DNA of 64,000 nucleotides from Castanea sativa. Lineage: Eukaryota; Streptophyta; Magnoliopsida; Fagales; Fagaceae. The translations under genes and the position numbers were made by a program. The notes under the pieces were generated by a model, which had not been told where the DNA came from, did not search any database, and saw nothing but the letters and a program-made list of their open reading frames with translations. The stretch spans positions 22,136,390-22,200,389 of the forward strand of contig NC_134016.1 in assembly GCF_040712315.1 (NCBI RefSeq), in the 5' to 3' direction. Below, piece after piece: positions 47,012 through 58,347 of the stretch (the first letter of the stretch is position 1; the number at the start of each line of letters is the position of its first letter).

Positions 47012-48387
47012 TGAAAAATCTAGTTTTGTATCTCATACAAAACACACAGCGGAAGCAACCAAAATGGATCTATTTCATTCATGATTGATAGCATGCATTA
47101 TGTAAATTTCAAAATTTAAGAACAAGATAGCGTACCTTGGTGCGGTGAAATTCAAAACAAAAGATTAGAAGTACTTGGGAACACTTTTAATCTTCACTCT
47201 AATTCCACTTTACGCCCAAGAAGTGTGATCTCTCAATCAGTTTCCAAGGGAGAATAATTGAGTGGCTTCACTCACACATACATACCATTTCTCAATGATG
47301 TCTCTCTCTTATTCTTTTTCTTATAAAAAATTCTGTATGTTTCTCCCTTTATAACTAACTGATTATCTAATTGGGCTGATCTATTGAGCCTTTCCAATTG
47401 GGCTTTAGTGTGTAGCTTGGAGTGGGACCAATAAGACACTAGCTCCAATGGGCATTGGGCTTTTCCGTTAATTCTTGACAAGTCCAAAGTCACCATTAAC
47501 TATATTTAATACCACTATAAAAATATATTTGCACTCTAGGCCTTATCTATAAATTATATCCCAAGACTTTATTATACATGCAACCCTTTTATTAAAATAT
47601 TCATAGTAATACAAAGTCATTAATATAGATTGACACTTTGAAGATTACTACATCTTAATCCTTGAGTACCCGGTTTAATCCTTTATGTTATTCATCATAT
47701 ATTTATGAAATTCAATTTTATAAATATATACTTTAGTAACTTCTTACTAATGTGGTTGGACCCAACTCTCTGAATAACTAAACTCATTAAATTTATCTCA
47801 AGGGAATATTTTATATCTCCATCAAGAGATTATGAATTCCATCTTGAGAATATATGTTCCATCAACACTAAATGTGGCTGCCCAACATACTGAGGTTTTG
47901 ACCGTTACTTTAGATCTCACTCTTGATATATCAAAGCAACCTACATCTCATGATCAGGTCCATTATTCTCTCAGGATTTAGAGTTGATGTTAATAGAAGT
48001 CGTGAGATTTATTATTCATTTGACAGTTATTAGAAGAATAATAAATCTCACAGTGGTCCAGTTCAATATGTCTTATCTCTTAAAACATATCAACATACCA
48101 ACTAGAAGTCTCCACTTTCATGATCAAGACAAATCATCTTAGTTAATATGTTATAGTCTTCGCAGATGAAACGTCCATTTTCATCACCGACTACGAACTA
48201 CATTTTGAGTTTACAAAGAACTTGTGATTTACATTTTCTGTGACTAAATCACATAAATCACATACAATGCATCTCATGGACTATGATAATGTCCCATTAG
48301 TTCATTTATAGATAGTCTCATATAATTAAACAATTTAATTATTTATGACATGCCAATAAATTGGATTTTAGGGCATAAGCCCCAACA
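47012..48387 (-). mobile_element. 5' LTR of the decayed copia element ('TGTTGGGG' family)
   Basis: 1,376 bp, plus-strand edges tgaaaaatc…ccccaaca. Colinear with the solo LTRs at 3,627, 34,520 (reverse) and 60,790. It is flanked on the right by gatac. Its neighbouring primer-binding site fixes the orientation of the whole family. Confidence 0.88.
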
Positions 48388-49060
48388 GATACATGTATTT
48401 TGTCAAAGACACAAAACATAATATTTGTATAAACATAATGTAGCAGCAGTGGCAAAGATTGTGAGAGGTCTGTGTTAGGTGTGTGCATATTGTTAGATGG
48501 TAGTAGATGGTTGTAATAGCTTGTGTCTACCTAGAGTAATTTTCTAATTTCCAATTTCAATCCCCCTACTTGTAATTTTACAATTTCAATGTAAATTTTC
48601 TCAATGGAATTAATTCTGGAGTGTGATGACTTATTTGGGTGGCTCATGAAGGATTTTCACATTTGAAAAGGGAGGCATCACTTTCCTCTTATCTTTTTAT
48701 TGTATTAGATAATTGAGTAACCTAATCTTCTTAATAGAGATAATGACAGTACTTAATACCTAAGGATTGCAGCTAAAGATCCACCACCAATTCATGGAAC
48801 CTAAATTTCAAGAGTGTGGTTCTGTAGTGTTCTTGGACATATGATATTTCAAACTTCTATATGAGTTTAGTTGTTTCATGTGTGAGCCTGATCTTAAGAA
48901 TTAATTGAATTTTAGAGTTTTCTACCTAGCTGACTTGCAGCAACAGAACTAAAGTTGGAATATTTTGAAAATAAATATCATGTAAGATCTGCATCGTCAT
49001 CATTGTTTAGTTTGATAATAAATATAAAGTACGGTTATTGTATGTTAAAAATACAATAGT
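48388..49060. other. Spacer without recognisable feature
   Basis: No ORF. The part near 48,540-48,620 (…aatttccaatttcaatccccctacttgtaatttt…) has the style of a retroelement transcript end but cannot be assigned. Confidence 0.4.
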
Positions 49061-49451
49061 TGTAGTAAACTGTAATTTGATGGATAACTTAGTCGTATTT
49101 GAGGCGACTACCCTCCTAGAAATTATAGGGAGAGAGGGAGATATTTGGGATTAAAATTCTGCTTGCATTTCACTTAATACTCTTAAATATAAGATGGATT
49201 GGAATTCAAATACAAGAGATAACCAAATCCTATCTAACAAAGTCCTACCGCAAAATAGCTCCTTATCCAAATTCATAATTCAAATAACAATTAACAATAA
49301 TTCAAACGATAATAATCTACTGCAAATAACAACTAATCTTGAGGCAATATCCTTATCTTCTTATAATTCTTATCTCTAGCCACTTTCTCCAATTTCACCA
49401 CTTGACTGCACGTGATTCCCATTTGGTTCCATGTGATCTTGAGACATAACA
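49061..49451 (-). mobile_element. 3' LTR of the gypsy element
   Basis: 391 bp ending …gagacataaca. Next to it inside the element is a purine-rich stretch on the minus strand (about 49,452-49,475, …cccaggggaacagaa) that fits a polypurine tract. Confidence 0.85.
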
Positions 49452-49557
49452 TTCTGTTCCCCTGGGAGAAGAATCTTGTCCTTAAGATTCAAATGAGGAA
49501 CCGCTACTGGAGGTCCACGAAAGGCTTCCAAGCGGCATCATCTTCCACTGTACCAGA

Positions 49558-50400
49558 CTAGTGCTCCAAGGCATCTTGGAGAACTCTCTTCCCAATCTTA
49601 CCCCAATGAAAAACTGGATGAATGCGGGAAGTAGCTGGTAGTGCCAATCGATAAGCCACCTTGCCCAATCGTTCCACAATCTGAAATGGACCATAGAATT
49701 GTGGGGAGAGCTTCATGTTACCTCGAGTACGGATAGACATTTGACGGAAGGATTGAAGGCGAAGATATACAAACTCACCAATCTGAAATTCTAGCTCACG
49801 CCGATGCCGATCCGCATTTAATTTCATCTAGTGTTGGGCTGTCACCAAATTCTCACGGAAGAGCTTGAGAGTTTCATCCCGGCTCTGCAAGGAATTCTCT
49901 ACCTGCGCAACCAATGTAGTGCCCTATTCATAAGAATGAATGGTTGGTGGTGCACGACCATAAACCACCTTAAAAGGTGTCATGCGAGTGGCAGTGTGAT
50001 AACTTGTATTATACCAATATTTAGACAATGGCAACCATTGCAGCCACTATTGTTTGGAGCTAGCAAAACAACGCAGGTTTGTCTCAAGGCAGCGATTAAG
50101 GACTTCCATCTAGCCATCGGTTTGCGAATGATAGGCAAAATTCATGCGTAATTCCAAACCTTGTAGCCGGAAAAATTCTGACCAAAATTGACTTGTGAAA
50201 ATAGGGTCCCTATCAGAGTTTGGTCAGAAGTCAAGGCTTCATGCATGGCTGTTAACGAATAAAGGTCTTTGCCATGGAGACGCACTCTTCCTGACCAGAA
50301 GGGTCCCTATCAGACAAGGCTTCATGCATGGCTGTTAACGTAGGATCAGCTTGGGCTTCACATTGGACAGCTTCTAACCAAATAGGCTGTGGGTAAGTGA
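49558..50400 (-). pseudogene. Gypsy integrase, internally deleted
   Basis: The C-terminal part is clear (DRHRRELEFQIGEFVYLRLQ… KLSPQFYGPFQIVERLGKVAYRLALP… IHPVFH), as is the second half of the core (DPIFTSQFWSEFF… TPFKVVYGRAPP). The zinc-binding N-terminus and first catalytic part are missing between about 50,200 and 50,400. A duplicated stretch (gggtccctatcag…aaggcttcatgcatggctgttaacg) occurs at 50,206-50,258 and 50,306-50,340, marking the deletion scar. In-frame stops are present. Confidence 0.82.
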
Positions 50401-50406
50401 TGGAAG

Positions 50407-51030
50407 CTAATTCTCCATGTAATCGAGAGAGAGAGCATCTGCTGCCACATTTTCATTGCCGGGGCGATATTCAATTTCATAATCATACCCTATTAACTTC
50501 ACAATCCATTTTTGTTGGTCCATGGTCGAGATATGTTGCTCTAAGAGATACTTCAAACTTCTATGGTCTGTACGAATGCAAAATTGGCGTCCCACTAAAT
50601 AATTTCGCCACTGGTTCATCGAAAGAACTATTGCCATGAGCTCTTTTTCATAAGTGGATTTGCCCAAGGCCTTGCTGGAGAGCGCCTTGCTGTAATAAGC
50701 TGGTGGCTTGCCATCTTGCATAAGAACAGTACCTAAACCAATACCAGAGGCATCAGCTTCGACCACAAATAGCTTGGAAAAATCAAGTAGAGTGAGCACT
50801 GGAGCTTGAACCATGGCCTGCTTGAGGTTATGAAAGGCATTCTCTACCACTTCAGACCAATAAAACCCATCTTTTTTTAAGAGTTGTGTGAGTGGGGCAG
50901 CAATGCTACCATAGCCACAAATGAATTTCCGGTAGTAACCGGTCAACCCAAGGAATCCGTAAAGTGCAATAGTATTAGCAGGAACTGGCCAAGTTTCCAT
51001 GCTATGTATTTTCTTTTTCGACAGCAACAC
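50407..51030 (-). pseudogene. Gypsy RNase H (RT_RNaseH) and connection
   Basis: 207 codons open. The connection FLGLTGYYRKFICGYGSIAAPLT is followed by RNase H motifs FVVEADASGIGLG, YEKELMAIVLSM (second acidic residue), IRTDHRSLKYLL and DYEIEYRPGNENVAADALS, which hold all the usual acidic residues. The frame is intact here, but upstream parts are not. Confidence 0.9.
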
Positions 51031-51149
51031 CTACAGCACTATTAACATGGCCCAAATATTCCGTTTCTTTCCGGCCAAATAAGCACTTAGAATGATTGAC
51101 AAATAATTGATGTTTCAGCAGAGTACCCAAAACCACATCTAAATGGGAT

Positions 51150-51620
51150 AAATGCTCATTCCATGATTTGCTGTAAATTAAAATGTCATTGAAGAATACT
51201 AGAATGTACCTTCACAGAAGAGGCCGAAAAATGTCATTCATCAATGATTGAAATGTGGCTGGTGCATTGGTGAGACCGAATGGCATCACCCTAAACTTGT
51301 AGTGGCCATCATAAGTGCGAAATGTCGTCTTATGCACATCTTCTGGCTGAACCCGTATTTGGTGATATCTAGACTTAAGATCCAATTTTGTAAAATATGT
51401 GGCACCATGCAACTCATCCAATAACTTATCTATGGCTGGAATCAGATATCGATCCTTAACGTTGACTCGATTCAAGGCCTTGTAATCCACACAAAAGCGC
51501 TAGGAACCATCTTTCTTTTTAACTAATAGAACTGGAGAAGAGAAGGGGCTAGAACTAGGTTGTATGATTTCGGTGGAGAGCACCTTTTGGGCAGCTTTCT
51601 CAATTTCATTCTTTGAATGT
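51150..51620 (-). pseudogene. Gypsy reverse transcriptase
   Basis: The upstream part reads …LVKKKDGS then a stop, then [33 protein letters not shown]…[15 protein letters not shown]…[31 protein letters not shown]. The first catalytic Asp (LDLKS) is present. After another stop the usual FFDD box reads FFND (near 51,180-51,200), so a catalytic Asp is replaced by Asn. Confidence 0.9.
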
Positions 51621-51929
51621 GTGGGTGTCGATAAGGTCGAATGCTCACAGGTCCACTTCCAGGTTCTAAAGGAATGCGGTGGTCATGACTGCGGTTGGGT
51701 GGAAGTGTAGTAGGAACTCAGAATATAGGCTGATATTTGTGCAAGAGTGCATCCAAGGAAGTGGAATATGCTGGGTTGGCTCTTTGAATTTAAGCTCGGT
51801 GGGACCTCCAAAGAGTTGCATTACACAAAATATAATGTTGGCTGAATCAGGACATGCAATAGATTGCAATGACTGGTGTACCATTGTACTTGTGCCTTCA
51901 CCCTTAATAATAAATTTATTCTGCTTGTG

Positions 51930-52300
51930 CCAAAACTCCATAGTAAGATGCTACCAATCATGTGACACTTGCCCCAAACTTTGCAACCACTGTATTCCCA
52001 ACACAACGTTAGAACCTTGCAAGTCAAGTGGATACATATTAGTCTGGAACTTATAGCCTTGAATCTCGATGAGAACTGCCAAATAAATCTCGTCACATCG
52101 CAGCCTATCTCCATTGGCCACCATCACCTGAAAAGCTAGTGCTAGTGCCTTGCAACAATCCATATGTCTAGCAAATTTTAAGCTAACAAAGTTGTGGGTA
52201 CTGCCACTATCAATAAGGATGTGTAACTTCCTCCATTGTCTCTAAAATAAATATTTGCTGCTTCTTGCATCGATGCCCAGGGCTGAATCTCTCATCACAG
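51930..52300 (-). pseudogene. Gypsy aspartic protease region
   Basis: The minus strand reads …IDSGSTHNFVSLKFA (active-site DSG) across frames near 52,180-52,225. It continues ALAFQVMVANGDRL…GYKFQTNMYPLDLQGSNVVLGIQWLQSLG at 51,951-52,163, the retropepsin pattern of plant gypsy elements. Frameshifts and stops separate the parts. Confidence 0.75.
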
Positions 52301-53289
52301 TTGTAGCACAACCCCTTTTCCCTTCGAGCTTGCATTTCAGCCTAAGAGAGTTTCTTGAATGTTGGATTGGTTGTAGGTCTAATCCCAGTTGTAGGTAGTA
52401 AGGCAGGTTTGACTGGTGTTGGTGTTGGTAGTAAGGAAGGCTTGTATGGAGATGGTTATGGTTGGGAAAATTTGGCAAGTGTTGGAGTGAATATTGTGTG
52501 CCACATTCTCTGTAATTTGTCTTCCTGCAATCGGGCCAAGCTTGTGGCGTGAAGCAAGGTAGTGGGTCGAAATAGTTTAACTTTTGATCGTATCTCCTCC
52601 TTCAGTCCACCCACATAGCTTCCGACTAATGCCGGTTGAGGCCATTGACTGACGCGAGCAGCTATGTGCTTGAACTGTGTTTGATACTCTCGTACGGTTC
52701 CTGTTTGCTGTAGCTTAGCAAAAGCTTCATCAAAATCTTCAAAATTCGAAGGTCCAAAGTAGATGCACAAGGCACGGGTAAACTTCTCCCACTGCACATT
52801 TGGTAGAGACTGCGCATACCATTGATACCACTGCAAGGCTTCCTCTTGTAGGTGAAAAGATGCAAGAAGCACCTTCTCGCTAGCATCCGTCTTCTGATAG
52901 TGGAAAAATTGTTTAGCCTTGTAAATCCACCCGGTTTGGTTCTCCCCATCAAAGTGAGGAAAATCCAAGCGTGAGAATCGGGTCTGTATGTTGCCATGAT
53001 GTGTGTCGTGACTCTGCTGTCCAGAACATTCTCCAGTTTCATGATTTTGGTTAGTGGAACTATTGTCTTAGCCATTGTTGTTGCTGGGCTCATCGATTTG
53101 TATACCTTTTGCCTCTATAGCTTTAGTCATTTTGGCGACAGCGATGGTAAGGGCCACCAGTCCTTTCACGGTAGTGAATTCCTCTTTTTGAGACTCAAAC
53201 TGTTGTTGAAGAGAATGGGTGCTAACCTCCAAGGTCGACACATGGTCGTCATTGGTGGTTGATCGTGTATGTGGTGGGTTGGTCGACAT
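52300..53289 (-). pseudogene. Gypsy Gag
   Basis: Starts at ATG 53,289 (MSTNPPHTRSTTNDD), only a few bases from the primer-binding site. The Retrotrans_gag core at 52,456-52,968 reads MDFPHFDGENQTGWIYKAKQFF…ALQWYQWY…VQWEKFTRALCIYFGP…YQTQFKHIAARV. The expected zinc knuckle (about 52,270-52,320) is degraded. At least two frameshifts. Confidence 0.88.
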
Positions 53290-53291
53290 TT

Positions 53292-53304
53292 GGCTCTGAT
53301 ACCA
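53292..53304 (-). other. Primer-binding site of the gypsy element
   Basis: The minus strand reads TGGTATCAGAGCC, a perfect Met-tRNA type site, two bases from the LTR edge at 53,307. Confidence 0.9.
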
Positions 53305-53306
53305 AA

Positions 53307-53706
53307 TGCAGTAAACTGCAATTTGATGGATAACTTAGTCGTATTCGAGGCGACTACCCTCCTAGAAATTATAGGGAGAGAGAGAGAGAGATATTTGGGA
53401 TTAAAATTCTGCTTGCCACTTATTTCACTTAATACTTTTAAATACAAGATGGATTGGAATTCAAATACAAGAGATAACCAAATCCTATCTAATAGAATCC
53501 TATTGCAAGATAGCTCCTTATCCTAATTCATAATTCAAATAACAATTAACAATAATTCAAACAATACTAATCTATTGCAAATAACTACTAATCTTGAGGC
53601 AATATCCTTATCTTCATATAATTCTTATCTCTAGCCATTTTCTGCAATTTCACCACTTGACTGCATGTGATTCCCATTTGGTTCCACGTGATCTTGAGAC
53701 ATAACA
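53307..53706 (-). mobile_element. 5' LTR of the gypsy element
   Basis: 400 bp, tgcagtaaactg…gacataaca. The small difference in length from the other LTR comes mainly from a (GA)n run and a few indels; the substitutions are few, so insertion is fairly recent. Confidence 0.88.
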
Positions 53707-53799
53707 ATAGCATTGTAAAGTATGTGTATAGTGTCTATCTAGACCATCATGACTCCAACTTTTCTTTTGTCATTTTTTTTTTTGAAAAACTTCAATGCA

Positions 53800-54745
53800 T
53801 CAATGAGAATGAAAGGAACGAGAATCAACCTTACAGACTACCATTGAGGTAGGGGGAAGCTTACCATTAATGAAAAAACAAGAGTGGTTAGTGGCAAGAG
53901 CAAATTTTGCAACTGCGTGGGATGTAGAGTTGTAGTTTGCAGGTTCTTTTAACCTGAACAAAAGAGCAAGAATTAAAAAACAACAGCTAAAGAAATTACT
54001 TTTCTTTTGTTTAATAGGTATGATATTGGAGGTCATTTGATATAGTTTTCTGTGCTTTTTTGTAGTCCTTTATGTGTCCTTCAGGGATTAATGATTTTTC
54101 CATGAAAAATGCCAGTCATATAAAGCTTTGTTTCCTGCTATTTAGCCCAAATGTTCATGTTAATAATCTACCTATCTTTCAAATCACTCTCTGCTACATG
54201 ACATTCTAATTTCTTACTATAACTTCTTAATTCTCTTACTCTACCCCGACAACTATTCTCGAGGTTAGATTCCCTCTAAACAACCACAAAAATTTTCTCC
54301 ATTAATCAAACTAATCTATCCAAGACCTTAAAATAAATTTTGTCCCTTCTGCTCATATAGTCTCTATTTATACTTTCATTTTGACAATTACTGTAAGTTT
54401 TTACTGGACACATGTATTTGAGTAACCTCAATCCTTAGGACGATTTCTATGGCCTTAGTTACAATCATAGTTCCTAATTGAAGACCAGTTGGTATTATCA
54501 ACATTACTCAAATTCTTTGTCTTGTTGAGGAAATCGAGACATGATAGGAACTGGAAATTTGTTATAGTCTGGTGTAAATCAAAACTATTCTTTTTAGTTT
54601 TGAGCATATTGCCCACCTAGTTAGCTCATGGGCAATTCTATTCATCTCTCTAGGAAACCAATTGAAGGAGGATGCTCTGCCCTTGGTCACCGTGTTCCTA
54701 ATACCATCAATAATTGCCTCAACTAGGATATGGATTTGGTATCAT
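53800..54745 (-). pseudogene. LINE RNase H fragments
   Basis: At 54,594-54,722 the minus strand reads EAIIDGIRNTVTKGRASS then FNWFPREMNRIAHELTRWA, the conserved C-terminal RNase H stretch of plant LINE ORF2. At 53,816-53,950 a second piece (STSHAVAKFALATNHSC…) resembles the same region of another or rearranged LINE. No RT or EN part is nearby; these are isolated relics. Confidence 0.55.
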
Positions 54746-55254
54746 ACTTACCTCAACATAGGTTTTTATATCTTCTTGAATCAACATAAGCCATGCTTTA
54801 TTGGGAAATTTCACATACAAACTATGGTGAATTTCCTCTTATTTCACCTTTTTCTTATTCCTATATGGCCATCCAACAACACACATAGCAAGGAATACCC
54901 ATTAAGCTTTTTACCACTAAAGAAATTTAAATTTTGAATTTTTATCAAAAGCCATTATCCATTTATTCTCAATCCCACCAAAAAAAAAATGAAATTCTGA
55001 TTTCAATGATATCCGTGTCTACAAATATAAAGCAATTTTAACCAAAACCTAAATGGGCACGTAGCAAAAGTAACTAAAAACCCAAATAAATCCACAACCC
55101 AGAAACAAAAACAACAGCAGCAACAAATCCCTTAGTCAAAATAAGTTCTAACATTTAGATTTCTAACAATGTGTAATCGACCATGCATAAAGCCCAAATC
55201 TATAACATAAATTTAGCAAGCGAAGAACGGAGAATTGATACTTGGCAAGCGAGA
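54746..55254. other. Spacer without recognisable feature
   Basis: Low-complexity A-rich sequence; no ORF beyond chance. Confidence 0.5.
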
Positions 55255-55535
55255 TGAAAAACATAGTTTGTATCATATACAAAACATACGCAGCAAAGAA
55301 TTAATGGATTAACTTTATTCACAATTGATAACATGTACTATGTAAATTTTAGAATTTAGGAACAAGAGAGTGTACCTTGGTGCGATGAAATTCAAAACCA
55401 AAGATTAGAAGTACTTCAGAACACTTTTAATTTTCACTCCAATTTTGCTTATGCCCAAGAAGTGTGGTTTCTCAATTAGTTTATACGTATGCGTTCAAGA
55501 GAGAATAAGAGAGTGGCTTACACTCACATACACAC
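55255..55535 (-). mobile_element. Fragment of 'TGTTGGGG' copia LTR, cut by the pol-less element
   Basis: Colinear with the first 280 bp of 3,627-5,039 and 47,012-48,387 (plus-strand start tgaaaaacatag…gtatc, then …gtaccttggtgcgatgaaattc…). It breaks off exactly at the TG of the next LTR (55,536), so the pol-less element probably inserted into this LTR. The other half should lie beyond the window end. Confidence 0.75.
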
Positions 55536-56560
55536 TGATAGGCCAAAAACGTATTGACCCCTTGTGATGGATTAATTAATTAATTAGCCAAGTTCAATTA
55601 ATTAATCAATTTAACATGCGAAGCACGTGGTAGCACAAACAAATCACCAAATAAACTAAGTATGCAGCGGAAAATATATAACACGGTGATTTGTTTACGA
55701 ATGGGTAAAACCTACACGGTAAAAACCCCACCGGGTGAATTTAAGATCACCACTCCCGAAACTCCACTATTATCACAACAAGCGGTTACAAGTAAAGGAA
55801 TCCCAAGTACCTTACCAACCTACAGTTGAACCCTTACCCCAATACTCAATTGGACTTGTTCTATAGTGACAATTTCTCCTTTCAATGCACGGCTCCCAAG
55901 TACGTGACTAACCAATTGCGCGGATCCTAGTACGCGACTTCAATCACCAACTAGAAAAGATTGTTGGCTGCAAAGTTCTTCAATTCATCCACACGATGAA
56001 GATCAAGAAGATGCTTGGTTACAAAACCCAACGGTGCAAAGACACAGCAACTTCTTCACAAAATAGATGAACTAGGGCAAGAACTTCGTCTCAAGTTACA
56101 ATTTGCATGAACAAGGATTTCTCAATGCTTGTGCAACTTGTCACACTATGACGGTCCTTAAAATAATCATTTTATATGTCTAGGGTTAGGAGAAAAGAAG
56201 GCCTAAAGACACATCCACGGATTAGAATTAAAACAGAACTTGGAATATGTTTTTCTTAAATCTTGACAGCTACAGGTGTTGAGGTGCTGTCGAGCAGCTG
56301 TCGAGCCTCGAGGCTAGAACAGCTTCTTAAAGCTCGATAGATGCAGCTATCGAGCTTTAATGAAGAGCACTTCTTAACTTGTTTCTTGGACAGACTTGCA
56401 TGGCTTTAACACTTGATCTTGAAACCTTGTTTCTTAAAGCATTAACCTCATCCTAAATCTACCCAATTACAAGTAAAGTGCATTTTGACAAAGGATTAGC
56501 CAATTACATAAATAATGGATGACATATGTTCTAAACAGGTGAAACACATATGTCCTAACA
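55536..56560 (-). mobile_element. 3' LTR of pol-less element D
   Basis: 1,025 bp, tgataggcc…gtcctaaca. Its left half matches the visible start of the right LTR (63,470-64,000) closely. TCGAG-rich U3 words lie at about 56,265-56,345 and a TATA box at 56,169-56,178. The preceding bases cacac (55,531-55,535) are the candidate target duplication. Confidence 0.88.
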
Positions 56561-56575
56561 ATCTCCCCCTTTGGC
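56561..56575 (-). other. Polypurine tract of element D
   Basis: The minus strand reads gccaaagggggagat directly before the LTR's TGTTAGGACATATG. Such a tract primes plus-strand DNA synthesis. Confidence 0.85.
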
Positions 56576-56880
56576 AATCCGTGACAAAACCACAACAAAC
56601 AAATGAACATATGAGAGAAGTCATAAATCACTCAACTCATACTCACTTATTGAATACAATAAAATCTATCCTAACACAAACTCTTGAAAAACTTTGCAAG
56701 AAGAGAGTTTATGACAAGTAGACTTTGACAACCTGTATTTTTGAAACACTTTAAACAAAACTCATCAAGGCATCTTAGTGTGAAACAGAAATAATAGATT
56801 GCATACAAATAGAGAATCATGTGTATAAAGAGAGAAAATAGACAACACATGTAAAGATAGGTGAAAGAAACATACAACAT

Positions 56881-56930
<50 letters not shown>
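56881..56930. repeat. (CA)n(TA)n microsatellite
   Basis: CA repeats followed by TA repeats in the 3' part of element D. Copies A and B are cut in the corresponding zone (caca|atatata), so this tract is the likely weak point used in the array-forming rearrangement. Confidence 0.85.
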
Positions 56931-56931
<1 letters not shown>

Positions 56932-57159
56932 CAAAAATGAGCACAATGTATGTAATAATGGTCACAAGACCTAGGTACAAGAAGAAAATGTATCTAAAGT
57001 AGAGAAAAGAAAAAGATACAAGTAATCCTCACTACATCCCTCAGCACTCAACATTCCCCCTATCAAAATGTCCCTATTCAAGCTCTCCCTCTAAGTATGA
57101 CTACTCTCATTACCCAAAACTACTTTCCCTTTTTGTCACGAGTGAAAAAGGGTGGAGTG

Positions 57160-58347
57160 TCAAGTAGACATCTCATCGGTAGAGCTAGCATCTCCATCAT
57201 CATCATCATTCGAAGCATCATCGTCATCACCATCATCATCCCCAGACGTGGAAGCTGCAGGAGGTGGTGGAGGAGAAACCTCAGGAGCAAAGTCGCCCAT
57301 GGTCGCATGTCGCCTAGCAATGCGACCAACACAAACATTCACCTAATACAACTCTGTAGAGAGCGTATCCAGGCGAGCATCCATGCGCCGAAACTGCGCC
57401 ATGATATCTCCTAGTGACACATCGCTCGTAGAAGAGGAGGGAGCGGATGAAGCACGAGCAAATTTGGATGGAGCGGAACGGGAGGAAGGAGCTGCCGAAC
57501 CTGTCTGACGTGACCAAAACTGTGCCTCACTACGTTTTACGGTAGCGGCATCTATGGTAACCATGACAGAAAAAGGGTTGGAGAAAGGAAAAAGGATAGA
57601 AAAATGGCGGAAAATTCTCGTGATAGCGGAAGGAAAGATGAGCTTATCATAGGTAGCCGTATCCTTATACACATCTAAGATGGAAAAGATGAAATGTGAA
57701 GGAAAGTCAATGGTAAGATTCTCAACAAGAGACAACAGAAAACGAGCATGAGGCTTTGTGATAGAGTTATAGTGAGAGAGAGGATGCAAGACAAAAGTCA
57801 TTACCATGTTTAAGAAACGAGGACCTTTAGAAAAAGGTCGACATGACGTAAACTGGCGCTCACCCCAATCAGAAAGGCGCTCATAGAAAGCAGAAACCAT
57901 CTCATCTTTGGACACAGTTCTTAGACACTCACAACCAGGGTAGTCAGGATGCGCAACCCTCGGAACATGGAGCACATCGGATACCAACTCCGGTGTGGCA
58001 ACTATGCGCGTACCTCGAACGCGAGTGAGAAAGAGAGGTACTGAATAATCGAATCCATGCATGTTAGAGTAAAACTCCTGAATCAGCACGGAAGGACAAG
58101 TGACCGAGACGTCACATAGTGACTCCCATTCCCATTTGTGAAAGACATCAGGAAGGTAAGTGTCGGCAAAGTCTGCCAGAACAACGTGGCGTTCCGAATG
58201 AACACCTCGTTTAGAGAAGTTCTCCAAGAAGTCCTAATGGGCTTTCTCATCATGGAACCGAACAGAGATAGGAGTGAAATCAGAAGATGAAGAGGCCTTA
58301 GAAAGAAGAGGGTTTTAGGTCAGAATAGACATATGTTTTGGTGCCAT
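57160..58347 (-). pseudogene. Env-position ORF of pol-less retroelement, copy D
   Basis: 396 codons from ATG 58,347 (MAPKHMSILT) to the stop at 57,160, all in one frame, with stops only near residues 11 and 41 and one TAG at 57,343-57,345. The 294-codon open core begins MENFSKRGVHSERHVVL and carries FLTRVRGTRIVATPE, VLHVPRVAHPDYPG, KGPRFLNMVMTFVLHPLSHY and ARFLLSLVENLTIDFPSHF. A Ser/Ala/Arg-rich linker, QFRRMDARLDTLSTEL (short amphipathic helix) and an acidic tail (DDDGDDDDASNDDDD) follow. It resembles the Transposase_32 'putative plant transposon protein' family by recollection. No transmembrane segment is obvious, so a true envelope role is unlikely. Confidence 0.72.

Larger units (their letters stand above)
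40779..48387 (-). mobile_element. Decayed Ty1/copia element (5' LTR present, 3' LTR lost)
   Basis: From right to left: 5' LTR (47,012-48,387), primer-binding site (46,994-47,006), long leader, gag remnants, integrase C-terminal piece (42,311-42,517), RT with YVDD (41,540-41,551), RNase H-adjacent motif (41,066-41,129) and a polypurine tract (40,779-40,792, minus ggtcaagtgggaga). Immediately after the tract, where a TGTTGGGG LTR should start, the sequence is unrelated, so the 3' LTR is gone. Coding parts are full of stops. It is the only member of the 'TGTTGGGG' family here that keeps internal sequence. Confidence 0.75.
49061..53706 (-). mobile_element. Ty3/gypsy retrotransposon, two LTRs, inactivated
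   Basis: Minus strand. LTRs at 49,061-49,451 (391 bp) and 53,307-53,706 (400 bp) are very similar, with TG…CA ends. Flanks are atagt (49,056-49,060) and atagc (53,707-53,711), 4 of 5. The order from right to left is primer-binding site, gag, protease, RT, RNase H, partial integrase, which is the gypsy order. Total 4.6 kb is short because part of the integrase is deleted. Confidence 0.9.

Noticed and set aside
51679..52056. 125-residue plus-strand frame
   Set aside because: Antisense shadow of the gypsy protease/RT region.
57120..57414. Overlapping Ser/Ile/Asp-rich frames on both strands
   Set aside because: Only the minus-strand acidic tail is in phase with the conserved ORF; the others are shadows of its GAT/GAC repeats.
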